A DNA stretch of 34,641 nt from DASXUC01 sp036004445 (GTDB taxonomy: Bacteria > Sysuimicrobiota > Sysuimicrobiia > Sysuimicrobiales > Kaftiobacteriaceae): contig DASYRL010000026.1 of NCBI GenBank assembly GCA_036004445.1, forward strand, positions 1 to 34,641. Reading direction: 5' to 3'. The position numbers and the translations under genes were made by a program. This document shows positions 14,388 through 22,992 of the stretch, one piece after another. A model generated the notes under the pieces. The model made no database searches, was not told where the DNA came from, and worked only from the letters and a program-made list of their open reading frames with translations. Position 1 is the stretch's first letter. The number at the start of each line of letters is the position of its first letter.

Positions 14388-15197
14388 ATGCCCGACGCTC
14401 CGGACCTGGTCCCGATCGGGCGGTTCGCCGCCGCCTCCCGGCTGTCGCTGAAGGCGCTGCGCATCTACGACCGGTTGGGTCTGCTCCGGCCGGCGCACGT
14501 GGACGCGGAGTCAGGATATCGCTACTACCGGGCGGATCAGCTCCGCACCGCCAGGTTGGTGGCGCTCCTGCGCCGACTGGACATGCCGCTGGACGTGATC
14601 CGGAACGTGGTCGAAGCGCCGACGGCGGCGGGCGCGTACGGGAGTGACGTCGAAGCACGCGTCGTGCAGGGCCGCCGGGTCATGGCGTACCTGCGGGCAC
14701 TCATCCAAGGAGGCGGCGAGATGGCGCTTGAGGTGAAGACCCGGCAGACACCGGCGCGGCAGGCCGTCGGCATCATGCAGGAGGTGTACGTGAAGGACCT
14801 GGACCCCTTCATCAACGAGGCGTTCGCGCGGCTGTTCAGGTACGCTGCGGCGCACGACATCCCCGTCGCCGGCCCCGGCATGGTGATCTACCACGGCGAG
14901 GTCAACGACGACAGCAACGGCCCGGTGGAAGTCTGCCTGCCGGTCGAACGCGGCAGCCTCGAGCCCAGCGGCGACATCCGCCTCATTGACCTGCCGGCCG
15001 GCACGGAAGCATACACGACGATCACCCGTGAGCAGACCCACTTTCCGGAGATCCTTGGCGCGTACGACGCCTTGCACACCTGGATCAAGCGCAACAATCA
15101 CCGCGCGGCGGCCTCGCCGCGTGAAATCTACTTCGCCGACGAGTCCCAGGCGGGGCCGAACGATCCCTTCTGCGACGTCGCCTGTCCCTTCACGTAG
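14388..15197 (+). CDS. MerR family regulator with GyrI-like effector domain
   Basis: 269 residues from ATG 14388. N-terminal winged-helix: VPIGRFAAASRLSLKALRIYDRLGLLRP, then SGYRYYRADQLRTARLVALLRRLDMPLD, the classic MerR DNA-binding domain (about 5-75). A short dimerisation helix leads to a GyrI-like/SOUL-fold effector domain (about 110-269; VGIMQEVYVKDL, GMVIYHGEV, EVCLPVERG, AYTTITREQTHFPEILGAYDALHTWI), as in BltR/BmrR-type multidrug sensors. Such proteins bind hydrophobic cationic drugs and twist their promoter into an active form. No efflux pump is adjacent; the targets may be itself and the cyclase gene 101 bases downstream. A TTG at 14361 would also be in frame. Confidence 0.9.
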   Translation: MPDAPDLVPIGRFAAASRLSLKALRIYDRLGLLRPAHVDAESGYRYYRADQLRTARLVALLRRLDMPLDVIRNVVEAPTAAGAYGSDVEARVVQGRRVMAYLRALIQGGGEMALEVKTRQTPARQAVGIMQEVYVKDLDPFINEAFARLFRYAAAHDIPVAGPGMVIYHGEVNDDSNGPVEVCLPVERGSLEPSGDIRLIDLPAGTEAYTTITREQTHFPEILGAYDALHTWIKRNNHRAAASPREIYFADESQAGPNDPFCDVACPFT

Positions 15198-15298
15198 GCC
15201 CGCCGGACGAATCAGAAGGGTTCTGTCCCGCTCCGATCATCGCGGAGAAATGCGCCCGCTAGGAAGTCGCCCCCGCCGGGCCGTATTCCTGACCGTAC

Positions 15299-16576
15299 AT
15301 GAGCAGCGTCGAACCGGCAGCAGAGCCCGACCGGGGCGCGCCCGGCGAGGACGACACCTCCCTCGTCGTGATCTTCTTTGACGACATGCAGGGCTCCACG
15401 GCGTTGAAGGAGAGCATGGCCGAGCGGTGGGATGAGCAGACGTTCCAGCGTCTCCGGAAGGAACACGACGCGCTGCTGACCTCGATCATCACCCGCGACG
15501 GCGCGGGGGAGGTGATCAAGTCAACCGGCGACGGCCTCCTCGCGATCTTCTACAAGCCGTCGACCGCCGTAGAGCGCGCGGTAGAGATCCAGGATCGGTT
15601 GCACGCCCACCCGCACCTCAGCGTTCGGATCGGCATGGACATGGGTGAGGTCCGGGTGGAATCCAACGGGGCGGTCAAACTGGACGCGTTCGGCCGGCAC
15701 GTGGACTGGGCGGCGCGGACGATGCAGATGGGAGACGGCGGGCACATCTGCGTTACGCGGTCCGTCTACACCGATGCCTTCAGCTGGATTACCAAGACCC
15801 GCATCGCGTGGAAGGAACACGGCCCGCACCGGCTGAAACCGGTTGAGCCGGCGCTGGAGATCTTCGAACCGTACAACGCGAACATCGTGCAGCCGATGGA
15901 AGGGCTGCGCGGCGAAAAGATCGCGCGGCCGGACCAGCCCCCGCCCGTCAGGACGGCCGTCGCCACCGCCCCGCAGCAGCTGCGGCTGACCCGCTCGTGG
16001 GAATCGGTCGCCCGGGACGGACGGGATTTCGCCGAGCGCGGGAAGGGGATGATGTACTGGTTCAAGGTGCCGCTGGGAGGCGTCTGCTACCCGGAGGGAT
16101 TCCGCAACTTCCTGCAGCCCGCGCTCGCGAATCCGCGAATTTCCAAGATTCGGTTCATCCTCGACTCGTCCGTGCCGATCTTCGATCAAATCTGGCACGA
16201 ACTCGTGCTGCCCCTGGTGCAGGATTGGGCTACCCAGGAACACTTCGAGGGCCGCCTCGAGGAACACGCCGACGGCGGCCGGTTCACGTTCGGGACGTTG
16301 CCGCGCCGGACGCTGGCCTGGGCGCTGGTCAACCTCGCCCAAGAATTCACTCCCTGCTTCAAACTGCTGATCCACGATCCGGACACCGACGAAGAGGTCG
16401 AACCGCAGGCGCAGATCTTCCTCTCAACCGCGGCGCGCACGGTGAAGTTTCGGGACGGCACCCTGCAAACCGTCCGCATCCCCGATGCCGTGCTACGGGT
16501 CAGTGCGCAGGAGAACGACAGCCTGATGTACGCGTTGAATTCCGTCGCGAACCAGTGGGACTCGCTCTTCACGTAG
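15299..16576 (+). CDS. Class III nucleotidyl cyclase fused to an unrecognised C-terminal domain
   Basis: 425 residues. The N-terminal class III cyclase domain (about 20-195) has the metal-binding Asp29 in FFDDMQGST and Asp78 in STGDG. Lys74 is at the base-specifying position and Arg140 in VDWAAR is the transition-state Arg. The usual Asn of VNxAAR is Asp136, so activity or specificity may be altered. Residues about 235-425 (YWFKVPLGGVCYPEGF, KIRFILDSSVPIFDQIW, HDPDTDEEVEPQ, NSVANQWDSLF) form a separate alpha/beta region that I do not recognise. No membrane segment or signal. It follows the MerR regulator on the same strand and ends 4 bases from the convergent SUOX-like gene. Product (cAMP, cGMP or other) cannot be told. 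Confidence 0.8.
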   Translation: MSSVEPAAEPDRGAPGEDDTSLVVIFFDDMQGSTALKESMAERWDEQTFQRLRKEHDALLTSIITRDGAGEVIKSTGDGLLAIFYKPSTAVERAVEIQDRLHAHPHLSVRIGMDMGEVRVESNGAVKLDAFGRHVDWAARTMQMGDGGHICVTRSVYTDAFSWITKTRIAWKEHGPHRLKPVEPALEIFEPYNANIVQPMEGLRGEKIARPDQPPPVRTAVATAPQQLRLTRSWESVARDGRDFAERGKGMMYWFKVPLGGVCYPEGFRNFLQPALANPRISKIRFILDSSVPIFDQIWHELVLPLVQDWATQEHFEGRLEEHADGGRFTFGTLPRRTLAWALVNLAQEFTPCFKLLIHDPDTDEEVEPQAQIFLSTAARTVKFRDGTLQTVRIPDAVLRVSAQENDSLMYALNSVANQWDSLFT

Positions 16577-16580
16577 CCGG

Positions 16581-17627
16581 TCAGGTCACGGTGACGCGGA
16601 CGCGCTGCACCGCGTTGTTGGCGTAGCCGCCGACGTTCCACACGGGCTCAACCGGCTGAACGCGGCCGCCGGCGTCGGACGCGCGGCAGCACAGCTCGTA
16701 GGCGCCCGGCCGGCGCGGATGCCACGTGTACTGCCAGGGTACCCAGGCGTACGCCCCGACGGGCGCACCGAGGTCCGCGTGCTCCCAGGTGCGGCCGCCG
16801 TCGGTGCTCACGTCAACGCGTTGAACCGGCGCCCACCCCGACCACGCGCGGCCGCCGAGGGGCACCGGCCCCATGGGAACGAACCGATCGCGCTCGAAGA
16901 ACGAGGGGATGCCAGGCGGCATCATCAGCGCCCGCGGGACCATGCGGGTCACGGGCCGCCCCGGATCGTCGTCCGCGTCCTTCCACCGATAGGCGTTGAC
17001 CATCTGGTAGCCGCGAAAGGGTTCCCCCACGACCGTGATGCGCGTGAGCCACTTCACGCTGGTCATGCCGTACCAGCCGGGAACGACGAGGCGGAGGGGG
17101 AACCCGTGCTGGGGAGACAGCGGCTGGCCGTTGATCTCGTAGGCGAGGAGCACCTCGTCACGCAGGGCCGCATCCACCGGAAGGGCACGCTCGTAGTTCT
17201 GCTCGATGCCGCCTTCGACGCCCCTATCGGCGCCGGTGAACACGACGTCCACGCCGCCGCCCGCAACCGAGGCGGCTTCCAGCAGCGGCCGCAGCGGCGT
17301 CCCCGTCCACTCGGCGGTCCCGACAGCTTCCACGAGCCACGGCTGGGAGGCCGCAATCGGCGACATCCGGGCCCGGCCGTTGCCGGCGCACTCCATGGTG
17401 ACGGGCAGGGTAACCTGGGGGCGAGCGCGGATGTCCGCGAGAGACAGCGTCAACGGGCGGCCGACCAGGCCGCCGATCTGCAGGCGCCAGTCCTGCGCGG
17501 CGATCGCGGGAATGTCGTAGTGAATCAAGAGGTAGTGGAGTCCGACCGGCGTGATGTCGTACCGCAGCGCCTCCAGCGGCATCCCGTGGTTGCGCGTAGC
17601 CATCTGCAGCTGCTCTGGACCGATCAC
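16581..17627 (-). CDS. SUOX-family molybdopterin oxidoreductase
   Basis: 348 residues. An oxidoreductase molybdopterin-binding domain with the molybdenum ligand Cys80 in TMECAGNGR, then GTAEWTGTPL, GQPLSPQHGFPLRLVVPGWYGM and VKWLTRI. A C-terminal Mo-co dimerisation domain (about 235-348) has STDGGRTWEHADLG and YELCCRASDAGG. This is the layout of sulfite oxidase/YedY-like enzymes without the haem domain. No signal peptide is seen, so a cytoplasmic site is likely, or export by an uncharacterised route. Start GTG 17627 overlaps the LigB-like stop by four bases (GTGA). Last gene of a five-gene operon. The substrate is unknown. Confidence 0.9.
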   Translation of the reverse strand: MIGPEQLQMATRNHGMPLEALRYDITPVGLHYLLIHYDIPAIAAQDWRLQIGGLVGRPLTLSLADIRARPQVTLPVTMECAGNGRARMSPIAASQPWLVEAVGTAEWTGTPLRPLLEAASVAGGGVDVVFTGADRGVEGGIEQNYERALPVDAALRDEVLLAYEINGQPLSPQHGFPLRLVVPGWYGMTSVKWLTRITVVGEPFRGYQMVNAYRWKDADDDPGRPVTRMVPRALMMPPGIPSFFERDRFVPMGPVPLGGRAWSGWAPVQRVDVSTDGGRTWEHADLGAPVGAYAWVPWQYTWHPRRPGAYELCCRASDAGGRVQPVEPVWNVGGYANNAVQRVRVTVT

Positions 17628-18490
17628 GACCCCTCACCCTTGTACGCCGCGCAGATCATCCCGTAGTAGGCCGGTACCTCGTACGAGTACAGCTCCCCGC
17701 GCAGCCCCAGCCGTTCGACAATGCCGGCCAGCATCGCGACCTGCCAGAGGCTGTCCGGCTTCGCCCGCTCGATTAGCCGCGGCCCGAGGCGCAGCACCGC
17801 ATCCAGCCTGCCGCCGGTAATCGCGCGGACCATCGCCGCATCGTACTCCCCCGCGGCGGCACTGAATCCGTACGGGCCGGACTTCTTGTGCGCGTGGGCG
17901 TGGTCCGCGCTGGCCACGAACACGATGCGGCGGTGATCCCGCTCGGCCACGCCGGCGAGGACCTCGCCAAACTGAACGTTCTGACGCAGCGGGAGTTCCC
18001 GCGAGGGCGTCACGAGGACCACCCGGGCGGAGAGCTTCGTTTCCTTCAGAAAGAACCACAGCGGCACCAGGGCGCCCCAATCCATCGGCATGTCGGAGAC
18101 GGGGCCGTCGGCGGTTCCGTAGTTGGCGCCGACGACCGGCAGCCCACGTGCTGCCGCCGTGGCGAGCAGCGTCTTTGCGAATGGGACGTCGCACCTCGCG
18201 TGGAGCTGTACACGGCGGCGGCCCCGGGCCAGGCGCGTCAGCGCGAAGCCGTGGGCGCCCGACACCAGGGCTCCCGATGAATTGGCCGCCGTCACCACGC
18301 CGATCGTGCCGAGCAGCCGGAGGTTGTGGGGCGTGGCCACGACGATCGTCTGCGGGCGCACGGCGGCGATATCCCGCGCCAACCGCCGCATTGCCTCCCG
18401 GGTCACCCGGAAGCGCCGGAGATCGGCTTTCGACGACAACGGCGGAATCAGGTGGCCGTGCGGCGCGATGCAAGCAAAGACCAGTGGCAC
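17624..18490 (-). CDS. LigB-like class III extradiol dioxygenase family protein
   Basis: 288 residues from GTG 18490, one base after the stop of the upstream methyltransferase gene; upstream open sequence belongs to that gene in another frame. VFACIAPHGHLIPPL gives the N-terminal His pair (His8, His10 region) expected for the metal site. TIVVATPHNLRLLG, ANYGTADGPVSDMPMDWGALVPLWF, FVASADHAHAHKKSGPYGF and MICAAYKGEG match the LigB/MEMO-like fold. Family members cleave catechols or have lost catalysis. The run of metal-type His residues suggests an active enzyme. The aromatic substrate cannot be predicted from context. Confidence 0.82.
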   Translation of the reverse strand: MPLVFACIAPHGHLIPPLSSKADLRRFRVTREAMRRLARDIAAVRPQTIVVATPHNLRLLGTIGVVTAANSSGALVSGAHGFALTRLARGRRRVQLHARCDVPFAKTLLATAAARGLPVVGANYGTADGPVSDMPMDWGALVPLWFFLKETKLSARVVLVTPSRELPLRQNVQFGEVLAGVAERDHRRIVFVASADHAHAHKKSGPYGFSAAAGEYDAAMVRAITGGRLDAVLRLGPRLIERAKPDSLWQVAMLAGIVERLGLRGELYSYEVPAYYGMICAAYKGEGS

Positions 18491-18491
18491 G

Positions 18492-19082
18492 TCAGAACAC
18501 CCCCGGGATGAAGCGCGCGGTCGATCGCATGTACTCCGCGTACTCGGGTCCAAACCTCCGCAGCAGCGCCGCCTCCTCATACCTGGTCTGCAGGTAGATG
18601 CGCATGGCAGCCAGCGGCGCCACGATACTGAACAAGACATTCGGGATCAGCAGCCATGTGCCGAGGAAATAGATCAGAAACGCGGCGTAGACGGGATGGC
18701 GGACCAGCCGATATGGACCGGTCCGCACGATCCCCGGCGTCTTGGATGGGTCGACGCCGATCTGGAATGCCGCTCCCAGGGTGCGCAGCGCGACAACGTG
18801 CAGCCACAACCCCGCGGCCAGCCCCAGCATCCCCACCACCCGCAGCGTCGGCGCGTCAAATAAGGGACGGGTCAACGCCCTGTCCGGCAGCAGCCCGGCG
18901 GCCACAACGACCAGCGGGAAGATCCACATCAACACGACCGAGGCTTTCTCCTCTGCGGTTCCGGTCCGGAAGATGATGACGGGGGAAGCACCGGTGAGCC
19001 GCGCCGTGCGTGTAACCGCGTACGCGGTCACGCCGTAGAATCCGAGCGCAAAGCCGACCGCGGCCAGGACCTGCGCATTCAC
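18492..19082 (-). CDS. Isoprenylcysteine carboxyl methyltransferase-like membrane methyltransferase
   Basis: 196 residues from GTG 19082, overlapping the DUF2461 stop by four bases. Four to five membrane segments (VLAAVGFALGFYGVTAYAV, ASVVLMWIFPLVVVAAGLL, LRVVGMLGLAAGLWLHVVAL, YAAFLIYFLGTWLLIPNVLF). The C-terminal catalytic signature GPYRLVRHPVYAAFL and EEAALLRRFGPEYAEYM is shared by ICMT and phospholipid N-methyltransferase (PEMT) families, which use S-adenosylmethionine at the membrane. The true acceptor in bacteria is mostly unknown. The frame extends upstream to 19139, but the overlap start fits operon habit. Confidence 0.85.
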   Translation of the reverse strand: MNAQVLAAVGFALGFYGVTAYAVTRTARLTGASPVIIFRTGTAEEKASVVLMWIFPLVVVAAGLLPDRALTRPLFDAPTLRVVGMLGLAAGLWLHVVALRTLGAAFQIGVDPSKTPGIVRTGPYRLVRHPVYAAFLIYFLGTWLLIPNVLFSIVAPLAAMRIYLQTRYEEAALLRRFGPEYAEYMRSTARFIPGVF

Positions 19083-19765
19083 CAGGGCAACCCGACCGCG
19101 TTGGTGAGGAATTTCATGAACGGCGTGGCATCGCGGCACAGGTCCGTGAACTGCTCCATGAACCGCGGGCTCAACACATCTTTTTCGGTGAGCCGCACTC
19201 CGGCGGTGAAATCCTTGCGCTTGAGATCCTCGATCATTGGATGGTTCGGATCGATGCCCTGCGGGGCCCGCTTCAGCGTTTCGCCCTCCACGACAAAGCG
19301 TCGGACAAACTTCGGCGCGGTCACGGCCTTCTTCCAGGCAGTCGGGCTGCTCACAATCGCACCGCGGATCTTCGCCAGGGCGTCGGGATCCGGCTGCCAG
19401 ATACCGACGCCGACGTAGACGTTCTTCGGGGCGAGATGGATGTAGAAACCCGGCGCATGGACACTGCCGGCCCGCTCGTGCTCGAAGTGCGCCGCGGCGT
19501 GCGTCTTGTACGGGCTCTTGTCCCTGGCGAATCGCGTGTCGCGGTAAATCCGGAACATCGAGCCGCCGCTGGGGCGTGGATCCGCCACAAAGTGCGGGCT
19601 GATCGTCCGCAGCCGGGGCGCGAAGTCGGCGATGAACGCCAGCAGCGGATCGCGCACGTCCCGCTCGTACCGCGGCTTATTCGCCTGAAACCAATCGCGG
19701 GTGTTGTGCGCCTTCAGGTCTTTCAAGAAGGAAAAGAATGCCGGCGAGAAGTACGTTGCTGCCAC
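19079..19765 (-). CDS. DUF2461 family protein (TIGR02453)
   Basis: 228 residues from GTG 19765. N-terminal YFSPAFFSFLKDLKAHNTRDWFQANKPRYE, then MFRIYRDTRFARDKSPYKTHAAAHF, GFYIHLAPKNVYVGVGIWQPD and LKRKDFTAGVRLTEKDVLSP. These segments are diagnostic for the DUF2461 family, a cytosolic protein family with no settled function. Length matches the family. GGAGGTGATCAGC precedes the start. It is second in the operon, 6 bases after the DinB-like gene. Confidence 0.9.
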   Translation of the reverse strand: MAATYFSPAFFSFLKDLKAHNTRDWFQANKPRYERDVRDPLLAFIADFAPRLRTISPHFVADPRPSGGSMFRIYRDTRFARDKSPYKTHAAAHFEHERAGSVHAPGFYIHLAPKNVYVGVGIWQPDPDALAKIRGAIVSSPTAWKKAVTAPKFVRRFVVEGETLKRAPQGIDPNHPMIEDLKRKDFTAGVRLTEKDVLSPRFMEQFTDLCRDATPFMKFLTNAVGLPW

Positions 19766-19771
19766 CGCTGA

Positions 19772-20281
19772 TCACCTCCGGCTACGCGTGCGGGCGTGGC
19801 CGGGGGCCAGCCGCCGCAGCACGAAAATTTGGGCCGCGTGGTAGCTGTCGTGCGTCGCCACGTCGACCACGAAGTCGAGCATGCGCCAGCGCAGCCGGCG
19901 GGGATCGACCGCCTTCGCCGGGGCCAGCAGGTCCGCGTCGTTCGTTCGCTCCAGCGCACGCATCAGACGCCGATGCGCCGCGGCAAGTTCGGACCGTGCA
20001 TCCGCCCACCCGCGGGCCGTCGGGGCAACCGGCCGCCAGTTGGCGGACCTGTCGTACGTCCAGGCACGGCCGGCCAAACGCGCTTCCACTGCGTCCTTCC
20101 AGTACCCCATGTGCCTCGTGATCTCCGCAATCGTGTGCTGGTCCGAATGGGGCCGCCAGTGGGCGGTGGCGGGCGTGATGCCACGGATTGCGCGCAGCGG
20201 GCCGGGTCCCGCCCAGTTGCCCCGACGGTACGTGCGGTCCACCCTGGCGCGGAGCCAGTCGGCGAGAGACTGCGAGGGCAT
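19772..20281 (-). CDS. DinB-like (four-helix metal-binding) protein
   Basis: 169 residues. The four-helix DinB/YfiT-like fold is indicated by QHTIAEITRHMGYWKDAVEARL (first metal His) and DVATHDSYHAAQIFVLRRLAPGH (second and third His), the usual HxxxH-type triad with nickel or zinc. Members include thiol transferases (bacillithiol or mycothiol linked) and proteins of unknown role. First gene of the minus-strand operon. The ATG at 20281 faces the divergent acidic-protein gene, so the 85-base gap holds both promoters. Confidence 0.83.
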   Translation of the reverse strand: MPSQSLADWLRARVDRTYRRGNWAGPGPLRAIRGITPATAHWRPHSDQHTIAEITRHMGYWKDAVEARLAGRAWTYDRSANWRPVAPTARGWADARSELAAAHRRLMRALERTNDADLLAPAKAVDPRRLRWRMLDFVVDVATHDSYHAAQIFVLRRLAPGHARTRSRR

Positions 20282-20366
20282 GGCCCCATGTTACACTGTC
20301 CGGGTATGACCCCGCGCACTCCCCTTCCTGGTCTGTAGGGTAAAAGCAATGTCGAGGTGATTCATC

Positions 20367-20780
20367 GTGATGCAGAGCGAATCACTGCCCCGCCAGTTTA
20401 CGCCGGTAATGGAACGCATCCTCTATGAGATCGCGCAAGAAGGCGGTGAGGACGAGGTCGGTCCAGGGCCGCAGACTCAGGACTTGTGGGCCGTGCTGCT
20501 GCGCGACGGACAGGACCTCGCCGTACAGGCGCGCGAGTACCTCAGCACCGCGGAGGAGATCGACGAAAGCGATCTCGACGAGGAAGACTGGCGCATTCTC
20601 GAGGCGGCGGCCGGCGTCATCGTGACGAAGGACGCCGCCGGCGAGGTCCGCGTGCAGGCCCACGACTCCGAAGCCGATCTCGCGGCGGCGTGGACCGCCG
20701 TGATGTCGGAACTCTCCCCCGAAGAACCCGGCGCACCCACGGTGGTCTCGCCGGAGGAATCGGACGACAACCCCACCTAA
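20367..20780 (+). CDS. Acidic hypothetical protein
   Basis: 137 residues from GTG 20367 (ATG one codon later), with GAGGTGA 6 bases upstream. It is strongly acidic, with EEIDESDLDEEDWRILEAA in the middle and a Ser/Pro/Glu tail (SPEESDDNPT). No signal peptide, membrane segment or cysteine is visible. I do not recognise a family. Codon use and third-position GC match its neighbours, and the start signal is good, so it is a real gene. It is followed 9 bases later by the chromate transporter on the same strand, so the two may be co-transcribed. Confidence 0.7.
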   Translation: MMQSESLPRQFTPVMERILYEIAQEGGEDEVGPGPQTQDLWAVLLRDGQDLAVQAREYLSTAEEIDESDLDEEDWRILEAAAGVIVTKDAAGEVRVQAHDSEADLAAAWTAVMSELSPEEPGAPTVVSPEESDDNPT

Positions 20781-20789
20781 CAGTTCATT

Positions 20790-21902
20790 GTGAAAGAACT
20801 CGCCGGGCTGTTTCTCAAGCTCGGTTTCATCGCCTTCGGCGGGCCCGCCGCGCACATTGCGATGATGCGCGAGGAAGTCGTGCGCCGGCGCCGCTGGATG
20901 AGCGACCAGCACTTCCTCGATCTGCTCGGCGCGACCAATCTCATTCCCGGGCCCAACTCCACCGAGATGGCGATCCACATCGGGTACGCGCGCGGAGGGT
21001 GGCCCGGCCTCCTCGTCAGCGGATTGTGTTTCATCGGACCGGCCCTGGCGATCGTCCTCGCCCTGGCCTGGGTCTACGTCCGCTACGGAACGCTGCCCGA
21101 AGCCGGCGCCGTGCTCTACGGGGTCAAACCCGTGATCATCGCGATCGTGATCCAGGCCCTGTGGGGCCTGGGATGGACGGCCATCCGCGGCCCGATGCTC
21201 GCGGTCCTCGGCGCCGCGACGCTGGCCCTGTATCTCCTGGGCGTGAACGAACTCGTCCTGCTCGCCGGCGGCGCGCTCGTCACCACGCTCGCCGTCACCG
21301 CATCCCGCGGGCGCCCCGCGGGGCTGAGCGGACTGCTGCCGTTCGCGGCGGCGGCGCCGGCCGCGGCGGCCGCGGGCGCCTTCAGCCTGAGCACGCTGTT
21401 TCTGACGTTTCTGAAGATCGGCGCCGTGCTCTATGGCAGCGGCTACGTCCTGCTGGCGTTCCTGCGAGGCGACTTCGTCGTCCGGCTGGGCTGGCTCACC
21501 GACCGCCAGCTGCTCGACGCGGTGGCCGTCGGGCAAGTCACGCCCGGACCAGTGTTTACCACCGCGACGTTCGTGGGCTACCTTCTCGGAGGCTGGGGGG
21601 GCGCGCTGCTGGCGACGCTGGGGATCTTCCTGCCGTCGTTCGTGTTCGTCGCGGCCAGCCATCCGTTCATCGCCCGGCTGCGGCGGTCGCCGTGGGCCGC
21701 CGCGCTGCTCGATGGCGTCAACGTCGCGGCCCTGGCGCTGATGGCGGGGGTGACCTGGCAGTTGGGGCGCGCGGCCATCGTGGACTGGCTGACGACCGCC
21801 ATCGCCGTGACGTCGGCCATCCTGCTCTTCCGGTTTCGAATCAGTTCGGTGTGGGTGATTGCCGGGGGGGCGCTCGCCGGCGCACTGGCGACATTACTCT
21901 GA
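20790..21902 (+). CDS. chrA: CHR-family chromate transporter
   Basis: 370 residues from GTG 20790, the long two-domain form. The N-terminal CHR half has FLKLGFIAFGGPAAHIAMMR and LIPGPNSTEMAIHIGYARGG. The C-terminal half repeats the pattern with FLKIGAVLYGSGYVLLAFL and AVGQVTPGPVFTTATFVGY. About ten hydrophobic segments are present. ChrA proteins export chromate by proton-linked exchange; some members carry other substrates. No chrB-type regulator is adjacent. Its last 9 bases overlap the convergent AI-2E-family gene. Confidence 0.93.
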   Translation: MKELAGLFLKLGFIAFGGPAAHIAMMREEVVRRRRWMSDQHFLDLLGATNLIPGPNSTEMAIHIGYARGGWPGLLVSGLCFIGPALAIVLALAWVYVRYGTLPEAGAVLYGVKPVIIAIVIQALWGLGWTAIRGPMLAVLGAATLALYLLGVNELVLLAGGALVTTLAVTASRGRPAGLSGLLPFAAAAPAAAAAGAFSLSTLFLTFLKIGAVLYGSGYVLLAFLRGDFVVRLGWLTDRQLLDAVAVGQVTPGPVFTTATFVGYLLGGWGGALLATLGIFLPSFVFVAASHPFIARLRRSPWAAALLDGVNVAALALMAGVTWQLGRAAIVDWLTTAIAVTSAILLFRFRISSVWVIAGGALAGALATLL

Positions 21903-22982
21903 TTCGGCCGGCTTCGACGCGCCTTGGCGAAACCCCACAGACGCCGCGGCCGGCGGCGCGGCCCCGGGAGCCGGTAGCCACCACGCGAGGATTTCGCGGA
22001 CGACCACCACGACGGGAATCGCGAAGAACATGCCCAGCACGCCGAACAGCTGATTGAGCGCCAGCAACGACACGATGATCGCCAGCGGATGGATTTTCGT
22101 CATCCGGCCCAAGACCATCGGCACCAAGACGTTGGACAGCAGCTTCACGATCGTTACGACCAGAAAGCCCCATGCCCAGATCGACCCGCCCTGCGGAGCG
22201 GCGATGATCACCACGATGATGTACGTGGCGAACCCACCGATGTAGGGGATCGCCTCCGCCACCGCGGCGAACAGCCCGATCGCCACTGGGCTGTGCACCC
22301 CCACGATCCACATCCCGATCGCGATCAGCGTCCCGACGATCGAGCTCACCACCACCTGCGCCCAGATACCCCAGCGCAGCGTGGTGTTGAGATTGGCCAG
22401 CAAACCCTCGAGGCGGCCGCGGGTGGGTTGCGCCACCAGCGCCAGCGCAGACGCGCGGAGTTGCGGGTAGTCCATCATCACGAAGTACACGATGAGTGGG
22501 ATCAACAGCAGCAGATAGATCTGGCCAAGCCAGCCGACGACGAGGTCCACCAGCCGGGAGGCCGCGGCGTTGGCGGCGGTCAGGGCGGACTGCCCGGCCT
22601 GGTCAATCGCGTTGCGCAGCCACGCCGGCATGTCGGGGGCGCCGATCCGCGCGTCCACGGTGGTCAGGAGATCCCGCACGGCCTCCACCCCGCCGGGCAG
22701 CAGCCCCAGCAAGATCTCAAACTGGCCGATGATCCACGGGATCACCACCATCAGGGTGATCATGATGGCGGCGACACTGCCGAAGATCACCAGCGCCGCC
22801 GCCGCGCTGCGCGCGATCCGCACCCGGCGTTCCAGCCAGTCGACCGCGGGATAGATCGGAAAGGTGATGATGGCCACGATGACGGCGACGATGACCAGGG
22901 TGGAGAACCGCGTGAGGACCCACGCCGTGACGAGCAGACCGACGGCCCACCACACCAGCCGCATCCAAGAACGATCCTGCAT
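21894..22982 (-). CDS. AI-2E transporter family (PerM/TqsA-like) membrane protein
   Basis: 362 residues from ATG 22982; the open frame continues upstream but through a repeat-rich leader. Eight hydrophobic segments: a first pair (WAVGLLVTAWVLTRF, LVIVAVIVAIITFPIYPAVDWLE), a third near SAAAALVIFGSVAAIMITLMVV, an intervening soluble part, then LLLLIPLIVYFVMMDYP and AIGLFAAVAEAIPYIGGFATYI, the family hallmark. The C-terminus is PAESE. Family members export autoinducer-2 or act as Na/H antiporters; most are uncharacterised. The 5' leader contains a strong hairpin 10 bases before the ATG. Confidence 0.9.
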   Translation of the reverse strand: MQDRSWMRLVWWAVGLLVTAWVLTRFSTLVIVAVIVAIITFPIYPAVDWLERRVRIARSAAAALVIFGSVAAIMITLMVVIPWIIGQFEILLGLLPGGVEAVRDLLTTVDARIGAPDMPAWLRNAIDQAGQSALTAANAAASRLVDLVVGWLGQIYLLLLIPLIVYFVMMDYPQLRASALALVAQPTRGRLEGLLANLNTTLRWGIWAQVVVSSIVGTLIAIGMWIVGVHSPVAIGLFAAVAEAIPYIGGFATYIIVVIIAAPQGGSIWAWGFLVVTIVKLLSNVLVPMVLGRMTKIHPLAIIVSLLALNQLFGVLGMFFAIPVVVVVREILAWWLPAPGAAPPAAASVGFRQGASKPAESE

Positions 22983-22992
22983 GCCGCCTATT

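Noticed and set aside
20382..21662. Long minus-strand open frame opposite the acidic protein and chromate transporter
   Set aside because: Low-complexity charged composition without any domain; it is a high-GC shadow of two well-supported plus-strand genes.
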